DNA of 64,000 nt from Acinetobacter sp. ANC 4910 (GTDB taxonomy: Bacteria; Pseudomonadota; Gammaproteobacteria; Pseudomonadales; Moraxellaceae), in the NCBI RefSeq assembly GCF_004331035.1, contig NZ_SJNT01000006.1, forward strand, positions 1-64,000, in the 5' to 3' direction. The translations under genes were made by a program, and so were the position numbers. Shown one piece after another: positions 57,288 through 64,000 of the stretch. Position 1 is the first letter of the stretch. Each line of letters opens with the position of its first letter. The notes under the pieces are model-generated. The model was not told where the DNA came from. It did no database searches and was given only the letters and a program-made list of their open reading frames with translations.

Positions 57288-57938
57288 TTACATTTTCTTT
57301 TCATCAATATTCAAAGCATTAATGGCCAATACCGCCTGAGTACGATTTTGCACCCCTAATTTACGGAAAATGGCCGTCACGTGTGCTTTAATCGTGGCTT
57401 CTGATACATCCAGTTCATAGGCAATCTGCTTATTAAGCAAACCTTCCGCAACCATCATTAACACACGGAACTGTTGTGGGGTCAGCGATTGAATGCGCTC
57501 TGCCAATTCAGTTTCATCTGCTGCACGCGGATCAAAAGTCATATTGCTTGGTAAATTTGGTGGTAACCAAATTTCACCTTCCAAGACTTGGCGAATCGCT
57601 TCACCAATATGGCTCGGATGCGCTGACTTCGGAATATAGCCCATAGCACCATGTGCAATGGCACGCTGAATAATAGACACTTCTTCATGTGCAGAAACCA
57701 CAATAATCGGCAGTGAAGGATGTTGTGCACGGACATGAACCAATGCAGAAAAACCTGATGCACCAGGCAAATTCAGGTCCAACAAGACCAAATCGGGTTC
57801 AGGACCTTTTTCTAAACGTTCATAAAATTCATTTACTGCGGCTGTCTCATTAATTTGGGCTTGCGGTAAGCTATAGCGAACGGCTTGAATCAAAGCATGA
57901 CGAAACAACGGATGATCATCAACGATTAAAATATTCAT
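57288..57938 (-). CDS. crbR: LuxR-type response regulator (CrbR)
   Basis: The presumed partner of CrbS. A 216-residue NarL/FixJ-type regulator: the receiver domain starts ILIVDDHPLFRHAL and the phospho-acceptor aspartate is D54 in LVLLDLNLPGASGF, with the switch lysine in MGYIPKSAHPSHIGEAIR. The C-terminal LuxR HTH reads LTPQQFRVLMMVAEGLLNKQ then IAYELDVSEATIKAHVTAIF. In other gammaproteobacteria this regulator drives acs expression. Probable targets here are the yjcH-actP and acs promoters, which share an 11-bp motif. Confidence 0.87.
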   Translation of the reverse strand: MNILIVDDHPLFRHALIQAVRYSLPQAQINETAAVNEFYERLEKGPEPDLVLLDLNLPGASGFSALVHVRAQHPSLPIIVVSAHEEVSIIQRAIAHGAMGYIPKSAHPSHIGEAIRQVLEGEIWLPPNLPSNMTFDPRAADETELAERIQSLTPQQFRVLMMVAEGLLNKQIAYELDVSEATIKAHVTAIFRKLGVQNRTQAVLAINALNIDEKKM

Positions 57939-58307
57939 AAGCAGCGTAAGAGATCTAGTGCACAGTAATTCTTATTCTAACCATACATGTGCCCTTAAGG
58001 ATATGCAAATATTAACTATTTTTTAAATAACTACAAAAAATAGGGAAATCGTCGGTATGCGGGTTTTCAAAAAAGTCGAAAAACAAATCTGAATTTACTA
58101 TAAATCTAATTCTTAAATTAAAAATCCTTATTCATTTGCAATATAAATTGATAATTCAACCAATTAATTCAAATTTTCGCTACAAACATCAGCATTTTTA
58201 GATATATCTTAAAATCAGATAATGAATCTGTTTTTCCTTATTTTACAGCTGCTTTGCGCCTGTTGATAAATAGCAAATATTCCAAAACTGCTTTTAGGTT
58301 ATTTGCT
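57939..58307. other. Intergenic region between crbR and the FMN reductase gene
   Basis: About 370 bp of A+T-rich sequence holding the two divergent promoters of crbR and the sulfone operon. I looked for a sigma-54 box, which would suit sulfone genes, and found none convincing. No gene or RNA was recognised. Confidence 0.5.
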
Positions 58308-59042
58308 ATGTCATTTTCTCTTCAAACCAAACCTCTCAATATTGTCGCGGTGTCGGGTGGTTTAAATACACCGTCTAAAACCGAAGCCTTGGTTCAAGAA
58401 ATTCTAAATGAATTGAGTGCTGCCACTCCAATCAATGTTCATTTTATTAAATTCAGCGAAATTGGGCATTTATTGGGAGGGGCCATTTATCGCCATCAAT
58501 TACCACAACGTATTCAAGATGATTTAGCCGCAGTAGAAGCAGCCGATGCCTTAATTGTGGGTACACCCGTTTATCGCGCTTCATTTACTGGACTTTTCAA
58601 ACATTTCTTTGACTTTGTTGAACAAACTGCATTGGTTGATGTTCCTGTACTACTGGCTGCGTCTGGAGGAAGTGACCGTCATGCCTTGGTGCTGGAACAT
58701 CAACTGCGTCCACTATTTAGCTTTTTCCAAGCGCAAACACTCCCGATTGGTGTGTATGCCACAGACCGCGATTTCACCCCAGAATATACCATTCACAGTG
58801 AACTGCTACGTGACCGTATTACTCTGGCTGTTGCACGTGCCTTACCTATTTTGGAATGGGCGCCAGCCAAAGGACAACGTGCCGATGTCATCAAAGAAAA
58901 ATCACAACATGCCAATCAAACTTTGGGCATTAATACGCAAATTGAACAGGCCGAAGTTTTACCTTCTGCCGCAGTGCCAAGTTTAGATGCTGCTGAGTCT
59001 CGGCTGCATGCAAAAAAGCCGCTACAAAGCCATGTTGCATAA
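58308..59042 (+). CDS. msuE: NAD(P)H-dependent FMN reductase (MsuE/SsuE-type)
   Basis: Supplies reduced FMN to the downstream monooxygenase. A flavodoxin-like protein of 244 residues with the N-terminal FMN loop AVSGGLNTPSKTEALVQEIL near residue 14 and the GTPVYRASFTGLFKHFFDFV segment near 82, both typical of MsuE/SsuE. It extends about 50 residues beyond the usual family length with a Gln/Ala/His-rich tail of unknown role. The ATG at 58308 has only a weak AGG site. The stop is 26 bp before sfnG. Confidence 0.87.
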   Translation: MSFSLQTKPLNIVAVSGGLNTPSKTEALVQEILNELSAATPINVHFIKFSEIGHLLGGAIYRHQLPQRIQDDLAAVEAADALIVGTPVYRASFTGLFKHFFDFVEQTALVDVPVLLAASGGSDRHALVLEHQLRPLFSFFQAQTLPIGVYATDRDFTPEYTIHSELLRDRITLAVARALPILEWAPAKGQRADVIKEKSQHANQTLGINTQIEQAEVLPSAAVPSLDAAESRLHAKKPLQSHVA

Positions 59043-59068
59043 AAATTAAACCTTTTGGGGGTCTCCGC

Positions 59069-60166
59069 ATGACACAACATAATGACGTTCTTTTTGCCTA
59101 TTGGGTGCCCAATGTCAGTGGTGGCTTGGTCGTTAGTGACATTGAACAGCGTACTGACTGGAGTTATGACTACAATGTTCGTTTGGCGCAAACGGCTGAG
59201 CAAAATGGCTTTGCGTATGCACTGACTCAAATTCGCTTTACCGCTGGTTATGGTGCAGAAAATCAACATGAATCGGTCAGTTTTAGTCAGGGTCTATTGG
59301 CGAAAACAGAAAAGCTCAAAGTGATCGCTGCGATTTTGCCCGGCCCTTGGAAGCCAGCTTTGGCTGCAAAACAATTGGCCACCATTGATCACTTATCGCA
59401 AGGACGTATTGCAATTAATGTGGTCAGTGGTTGGTTTAAAGGCGAGTTTGATGCCATTGGTGAGGAATGGCCTGAGCATGATCAGCGTTATGCCCGTTCA
59501 GAAGAATTCATTCGAAGCCTAAAAGGAATTTGGACACAGGATCATTTTAGTTTTCAAGGCCGTTATTACCAATTTAATGACTACACTTTAAAACCAAAGC
59601 CTGTGCAGCAACCTCATATTGAAATCTTTCAGGGGGGAAGCTCTCGTGCCGCACGTGATATGGCTGCCCGCGTTTCGGACTGGTATTTCACCAATGGCAA
59701 TACCGCTGAAGAACTAAAAAAACAAATTGATGATATTCGCGAGAAAGCCAAACTAAATGGTCATCAGGTCAAAATTGGGGTAAATGCCTTCATTATTGCC
59801 CGTGATACAGAAGAAGAGGCTCAAGCGGTATTACAGGAAATTATTGCCAAAGCCAATATTTCAGCCGTTAATGCCTTTGGTGATGCCACGCGTGAAGCAG
59901 GGGCCGCAACAATAGAAGGCGAAGGCAACTGGGCAAAATCGATTTTTGAAGATTTAGTGCAATATAACGATGGATTTAAAACCAATCTGATTGGTACGCC
60001 TGAACAGATTGCCCAGCGAATTATTGAGTTAAAACAAGTGGGGGTAGATCTAATTTTATCTGGCTTCTTACATTTTATTGAAGAAGTCGAATACTTCGGC
60101 GCAAAGGTGTTGCCCTTGGTTCGTGAACTTGAAGCACAACAGCGTGTACAAGCAAAGTCTGCTTAA
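59069..60166 (+). CDS. sfnG: FMNH2-dependent dimethyl sulfone monooxygenase
   Basis: Converts dimethyl sulfone to methanesulfinate with O2 and FMNH2, part of organosulfur use when sulfate is scarce. The 365-residue luciferase-like enzyme shows the SfnG pattern FAYWVPNVSGGLVVSDIEQ, RTDWSYDYNVRLAQTAEQNG, PGPWKPALAAKQLATIDHL and INVVSGWFKGEFDAIGEEWP. It forms an operon with the reductase gene and ends in a terminator at 60238. Methanesulfinate use would need other genes (for example msuD), which are not in this window. Confidence 0.93.
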   Translation: MTQHNDVLFAYWVPNVSGGLVVSDIEQRTDWSYDYNVRLAQTAEQNGFAYALTQIRFTAGYGAENQHESVSFSQGLLAKTEKLKVIAAILPGPWKPALAAKQLATIDHLSQGRIAINVVSGWFKGEFDAIGEEWPEHDQRYARSEEFIRSLKGIWTQDHFSFQGRYYQFNDYTLKPKPVQQPHIEIFQGGSSRAARDMAARVSDWYFTNGNTAEELKKQIDDIREKAKLNGHQVKIGVNAFIIARDTEEEAQAVLQEIIAKANISAVNAFGDATREAGAATIEGEGNWAKSIFEDLVQYNDGFKTNLIGTPEQIAQRIIELKQVGVDLILSGFLHFIEEVEYFGAKVLPLVRELEAQQRVQAKSA

Positions 60167-60237
60167 CTGTTGCATTACAATTTAAGCAGACTGATTTCAT
60201 GAACCCATAACCACAATAACATGGCAACGCCAAATTT

Positions 60238-60268
60238 CCCTTAAGACTCGGCTTAAGGGATTTTTTTT
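60238..60268 (+). terminator. Terminator of the sulfone operon
   Basis: CCCTTAAG (60238-60245), loop actcgg, CTTAAGGG (60252-60259) and then T8 on the plus strand. About 70 bp after the sfnG stop. Confidence 0.9.
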
Positions 60269-60316
60269 GGGTAAAGCAAATTTAAATCATCTAAGTAACC
60301 GTTTGTATACGCGGTC

Positions 60317-60652
60317 TTAAAACACTCTAGAACTTTGCATATAATCTGCGGTTACCTGATTCAAACTGTCCAAAATATGGTCTTTTTGACCTGTCTGAAT
60401 TGCACCGTCCAATTGCAACATATAATTCAATAACTGCTGTTTGGCAGCTTGGGCAAACTCAGAGGTAACAGCTTGATCTTCGTAGAGTAATACGTAATTT
60501 TTAGCAAAGCCATAAATTAAAAATAAAGCCGTTTGTTCAGATGAATCTGTAGCAAGCGGAATATTTTGCTCACAGAGCTGTTTGAGTTTTTTGAAGGCAT
60601 CTGTGCCAGAAGAGAGCGTTTGGAATTGCGTCAAAATAGATTGAAAAATCAT
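60317..60652 (-). CDS. Small helical hypothetical protein
   Basis: A 111-residue protein without signal peptide or membrane segment. It is almost entirely predicted helix and rich in Gln/Leu (QILTQFQTLSSGTDAFKKLK-like start, LLNYMLQLDGAIQTGQKDHI near residue 73). I do not recognise a family. It is transcribed toward the sfnG terminator and upstream of it on the minus strand lies acs, whose transcript could run into it, though a 214-bp gap separates them. It may have its own promoter. Confidence 0.65.
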   Translation of the reverse strand: MIFQSILTQFQTLSSGTDAFKKLKQLCEQNIPLATDSSEQTALFLIYGFAKNYVLLYEDQAVTSEFAQAAKQQLLNYMLQLDGAIQTGQKDHILDSLNQVTADYMQSSRVF

Positions 60653-60865
60653 TTGAAAAGATCCTCACAAAAAGAAAATCTACAGAATTAAATCTGACTC
60701 GTCAACTTAAAAAATTTTAATTTACATCATTTTTTCAAGATCTTAAAAAGGATTAAATTTAACCAAATGTTAAATTATTTTCATATCGATATTCGTAAGA
60801 AGCAGCACTTTACTCTGCTTCTTACCTTAAATCGCCTCTCCATTTAAAACCCAATCAACGCTGTT

Positions 60866-62821
60866 TTAAGGCGATGTTTTTGGATAAACATTGGCGATCA
60901 GAACCTCCACCACCTGTGGGTCGGCTAAGGTTGAAGTATCCCCTAAACTATCCAATTCATTCGCGGCAATTTTCCTTAAAATTCGACGCATGATTTTACC
61001 CGAACGTGTTTTGGGTAAAGCAGGTGCCCAATGTAAAGCATCGGGTGTGGCAACAGGACCGAGCACTTTGCGCACCCACGCCACCAGTTCGGCTCTCAGT
61101 TCTTCCGACTCAGCAACATCGGCTTGTAAGGTCACAAATGTACAAATGCCCTGTCCTTTAATCTCATGCGGCATCCCCACCACGGCGGCTTCGGCCACCG
61201 CTTCATGTGCCACCAAGGCACTTTCAATTTCAGCCGTACCTAAACGATGCCCTGCAACATTCAAAACATCATCGACACGGCCGGTAATCCAGTAATAACC
61301 ATCTTTATCGCGTCTTGCGCCATCGCCAGTGAAATAGCTGCCCGGATAAGTCGAGAAATAGGCTTCAATAAAGCGGGCTGGATCACCCCAAATGGTTCGC
61401 ATTTGTCCCGGCCAAGAATCCTTAATAATCAGATTGCCTTCGGCCTCACCTTCCAGTTCTTTACCTTCTGCATCGACCAAAGCGGGTTGAATCCCAAACA
61501 TGGGACGTGTAGCAGAGCCTGGTTTTAAATCCGTTGCACCAGGTAATGGGGAAATTAAAATACCACCCGTCTCTGTTTGCCACCATGTATCCACAATCGG
61601 GCAGCGGCTTTCGCCGACAACGGTGTAATACCAGTTCCATGCTTCAGGATTAATTGGTTCACCCACCGAACCCAATAAACGTAAACTGCTCCGATCACTC
61701 TCTCGCACAAAAGCATCGCCTTCACGCATCATGGAACGAATAGCCGTAGGTGCAGTATATAAAATGCTGACATTGTGCTTATCGACAATATGCCCCGTAC
61801 GCGCCCAACTTGGATATTGCGGCACACCTTCAAACATGACCGTGGTTGCACCATTCGAAAGTGGGCCATAAATCACATAGGAATGTCCTGTAATCCAGCC
61901 CACATCTGCGGTACACCAAAAAATATCATCTTGTTTTAAATCGAATACTTCACGGAAAGTGCTGTTCACATAGGTCAAGTAGCCGCCTGTGGTATGCAGC
62001 ACCCCTTTCGGCTTACCTGTAGAACCCGAGGTATATAAAATAAATAAGGGATCTTCCGCCTTCATGGGTTCAGGTGGGCAAATGTCATTTACCGACATAA
62101 TTTCCATGTGATACCACAAATCACGCGGGACTTTCATCTCAATCGGATTGCCCGTACGGTGTACCACGATTACATTTTGCACCGACTCTGTACCCGCCAA
62201 ACTTAAAGCAGCATCGACATTCTCTTTCAGGAAAATCGGTTTGCCACCTCGCATGCCTGAGTCAGCCGTAATCACGATTTTCGCCTGACTGTCTTCAATT
62301 CGACTGGCCAAAGAATCGGGAGAAAATCCACCAAAAACCACGCAGTGCACGGCACCAATACGCGCGCAAGCCAACATCGAAATGGCAGCTTCCGACACCA
62401 TGGGCATATACAGCACCACCCGATCACCTTTTTTAACCCCATTTTTCTTCAACACATTGGCAAATCGACACACTTCATTGTGCAATTCCAGATACGAAAT
62501 TATTTTATGCCGTGAAGGATGGTCTCCCTCCCAAATAATGGCAGGTTTATACGGATGTTCTTTTAAGTGTCGATCTAGGCAGTTGGCACAGACATTCAAT
62601 TCACCATCGGCAAACCATTCAATTTTAAAGTTCTCTTTATCAAAATTGGTATTTTTGACTTGGGTAAATGGGGTGATCCAATCTAATTTTTGTGCTTGCT
62701 CTGCCCAAAAATCTTCAGGATGCTCAATGGATTGCTGATAACGTTCAAAATATTCGGCTTCATTGGTACGTGCAGTTTTTTTAAATTCTTCTGGAACAGG
62801 ATAGACTTCTTTCATATTCAT
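60866..62821 (-). CDS. acs: Acetyl-CoA synthetase
   Basis: Activates acetate to acetyl-CoA via acetyl-AMP. The 651-residue ANL enzyme is full length: [20 protein letters not shown] near residue 265, [17 protein letters not shown] near 413, [19 protein letters not shown] near 515 and the regulated lysine in [16 protein letters not shown] near 607, the site acetylated in other Acs proteins. Two ATGs, at 62819-62821 and 62813-62815, are both near AAGGA; the second has better spacing, so the true start may be two codons later. It completes the ActP/Acs acetate uptake route and shares an upstream motif with yjcH. Confidence 0.97.
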   Translation of the reverse strand: MNMKEVYPVPEEFKKTARTNEAEYFERYQQSIEHPEDFWAEQAQKLDWITPFTQVKNTNFDKENFKIEWFADGELNVCANCLDRHLKEHPYKPAIIWEGDHPSRHKIISYLELHNEVCRFANVLKKNGVKKGDRVVLYMPMVSEAAISMLACARIGAVHCVVFGGFSPDSLASRIEDSQAKIVITADSGMRGGKPIFLKENVDAALSLAGTESVQNVIVVHRTGNPIEMKVPRDLWYHMEIMSVNDICPPEPMKAEDPLFILYTSGSTGKPKGVLHTTGGYLTYVNSTFREVFDLKQDDIFWCTADVGWITGHSYVIYGPLSNGATTVMFEGVPQYPSWARTGHIVDKHNVSILYTAPTAIRSMMREGDAFVRESDRSSLRLLGSVGEPINPEAWNWYYTVVGESRCPIVDTWWQTETGGILISPLPGATDLKPGSATRPMFGIQPALVDAEGKELEGEAEGNLIIKDSWPGQMRTIWGDPARFIEAYFSTYPGSYFTGDGARRDKDGYYWITGRVDDVLNVAGHRLGTAEIESALVAHEAVAEAAVVGMPHEIKGQGICTFVTLQADVAESEELRAELVAWVRKVLGPVATPDALHWAPALPKTRSGKIMRRILRKIAANELDSLGDTSTLADPQVVEVLIANVYPKTSP

Positions 62822-62928
62822 ACTTCCTTGATCTTTTTCATCTCATCACGAGATGTATGCCACGTTATAGATTTTTTATTGCCACATCCGGGCAGTATTC
62901 AGGCTATTTTTTAGACACTACAATCATG

Positions 62929-62939
62929 CTTTGGTCGTT
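62929..62939. promoter_or_regulatory. Candidate CrbR site upstream of acs
   Basis: CTTTGGTCGTT, the same 11-mer as at 52443-52453, 108 bp upstream of the acs start. Bases on either side are also similar (A/T-rich right flank). Confidence 0.55.
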
Positions 62940-63105
62940 TATTATTTATACAGCTTAAATTCACAATATGAAATCCGATCTCTAGAAAAACTTTCGATGA
63001 ATCAGTGTCTGGCGCTTAAAATCATCTTATAATTTTCCTGAAATGCCACGTATCTGCTTTTGCAAAACGCAACATTTCATTACCGAATCTACACTGGGAA
63101 AGCCT

Positions 63106-63687
63106 ATGAGCACTCCGCAAACATCCCCTTTTTTCTCACGCAATGTCACACCTCAAAATGAAAATCCCTTATCTACGCAAGGGCGCTTTGGTCGGCTAAG
63201 CCTGATTGCATGGAGCGGTTTTCTCAATCTGATCACTTTTTTTGCCACACTGGCATTAAGCCTGTTCCTCGGAATTTTTAACTTCAGCACCTATTCTTTA
63301 GAAAGCAATCTGTTACAAACCTTTTTAAGTGTGGCTGGGCTCGGTTTTTGGGTCATTTTCATCCTGTATTTTTATTTCAGTTTGGTGATTATGATCCGTC
63401 GTCTACACGATCTAAACAAATCAGGCTGGATGCTGTTGTTGTTCTTCATTCCGCTCATTAATTTTTTTATGGCACTTTATGTGTTATTGGCTTCGGGTAC
63501 AGCAGGTTTAAATCAATACGGCGCCCCGCGCACGACACCTGTTTGGGAAAAAATTCTAGCGTGGCTGATGATCATTTTATTTATGCTCAGTTTTATGGCT
63601 TCTGGAAGTTTTATTTCTTATATGATGGGGGCAGGTGAACTGGAAACCCCGCAAGAAGTGATTCAAAAAGGCACTGAATATTTTTAA
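63106..63687 (+). CDS. DUF805 inner-membrane protein
   Basis: A 193-residue membrane protein. The FGRLSLIAWSGFLNLITFF start and the IMIRRLHDLNKSGWMLLLFF segment near residue 103 are the signature of DUF805 (YhaH-like) proteins; four membrane helices are visible. A polar N-terminal extension of about 30 residues precedes the domain. The start at 63106 follows GGGAAAG; the longer frame upstream lacks a site. Function unknown. Confidence 0.85.
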   Translation: MSTPQTSPFFSRNVTPQNENPLSTQGRFGRLSLIAWSGFLNLITFFATLALSLFLGIFNFSTYSLESNLLQTFLSVAGLGFWVIFILYFYFSLVIMIRRLHDLNKSGWMLLLFFIPLINFFMALYVLLASGTAGLNQYGAPRTTPVWEKILAWLMIILFMLSFMASGSFISYMMGAGELETPQEVIQKGTEYF

Positions 63688-63792
63688 CGGCTGCCCAACT
63701 CGCTAAAGCTGTATAACTTCAGTTGCATTCAGTTATCTTTCTGGCACTTTTCAGGCAAAATAGCGACAAATTTAAATTGTTTCGGATCTCCT

Positions 63793-64000
63793 GTGGCAGA
63801 ACAACAACACAACCTGAGCGACGTTGCTCAGGGAACCTCTCAAATGATACAAGAAGCAGGTGCAAAAACGGCTGAAACCGTGATTGCACATACTGCAAAA
63901 TATAATGATGCCTATACCACCATTGATAAAATCATGGCCAGTTTTTGGGAACGCGTACCTTATTTTTGTATCGCACTGGTTGTTGTAATTATTTTCTGGT
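63793..64000 (+). CDS. N-terminal part of a membrane protein, possibly a mechanosensitive channel
   Basis: Starts at GTG (63793) and is cut by the window end after 69 codons. It reads AEQQHNLSDVAQGTSQMIQE, then a helical segment, and begins a membrane helix (PYFCIALVVVIIFW). MscS-family proteins of Acinetobacter often begin with such a soluble helical leader, so this is a possible mechanosensitive channel, but too little is visible for a firm call. Confidence 0.5.
   Translation, partial: MAEQQHNLSDVAQGTSQMIQEAGAKTAETVIAHTAKYNDAYTTIDKIMASFWERVPYFCIALVVVIIFW

Noticed and set aside
57939..58307. Sigma-54 promoter for the sulfone operon
   Set aside because: No GG-N10-GC arrangement with the usual flanks could be found in the gap.

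Overview
The window is chromosomal DNA from a non-baumannii Acinetobacter. This rests on recognisable family sequences: an Omp33-36-type porin, a chromosomal class D (OXA) beta-lactamase of the Acinetobacter KSG type, an ssb/YajR-like MFS/uvrA neighbourhood, the CrbS/CrbR-ActP-Acs acetate cluster, and base composition near 40% G+C. The species cannot be fixed from this window alone. No rRNA, CRISPR array, prophage or replication origin was seen. One tRNA (Thr, TGT) is present.

Layout. 1-292 is the end of an IS5-family (IS903-group) insertion sequence. 325-7758 is a minus-strand valine/isobutyrate catabolic operon (mmsA, mmsB, acyl-CoA synthetase, acyl-CoA dehydrogenase, enoyl-CoA hydratase, 3-hydroxyisobutyryl-CoA hydrolase) with a divergent LysR regulator. 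8.8-18.5 kb holds housekeeping and stress genes: a YnfL/YnfM-like regulator-exporter pair, a decayed AIG2-type gene, tRNA-Thr, a methyltransferase/FAD oxidoreductase pair, pirin divergent from a YcaC hydrolase, a LysR regulator and AhpC. 18.6-24.6 kb is a GABA unit: gabD, gabT, a MocR-type GabR and gabP. 25.2-28.2 kb is a G+C-richer three-gene ABC exporter that looks acquired. 29-40.4 kb runs ssb, a YajR-like MFS, a DUF475/TerC protein, TenA, a MerR-SDR pair, GlpM, DUF1304, a TetR-oxidoreductase operon and uvrA. 40.4-41.5 kb is a very A+T-rich AbiJ-NTD4-like gene bracketed by two structured intergenic repeats, a possible anti-phage cargo. 41.6-50.1 kb holds an exported MORN-type protein, a GGDEF diguanylate cyclase, the OXA enzyme, the porin, a BCCT transporter and a channel-like protein with a degenerate selectivity filter. 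50.3-62.8 kb is the acetate module (actP, yjcH, crbS, crbR, acs), interrupted by a dimethyl-sulfone pair (FMN reductase, sfnG). The window ends with a DUF805 gene and the start of a possible channel gene.

How the parts fit. The valine operon runs from isobutyryl-CoA to propionyl-CoA. GabP imports GABA, and GabT and GabD turn it into succinate. ActP imports acetate, Acs activates it, and CrbS/CrbR are the expected sensor and regulator. Two promoter observations stand out. A 63-bp ungapped similarity (45/63 by hand) carrying two AGAGCCA direct repeats 24 bp apart lies upstream of both gabT and gabP, a strong candidate GabR operator. An identical 11-mer lies about 100 bp upstream of both yjcH-actP and acs, a candidate CrbR site. 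Also notable are an in-frame 96-bp N-terminal duplication in the acyl-CoA dehydrogenase and a textbook 19-bp-spacer MerR promoter in front of the SDR gene.
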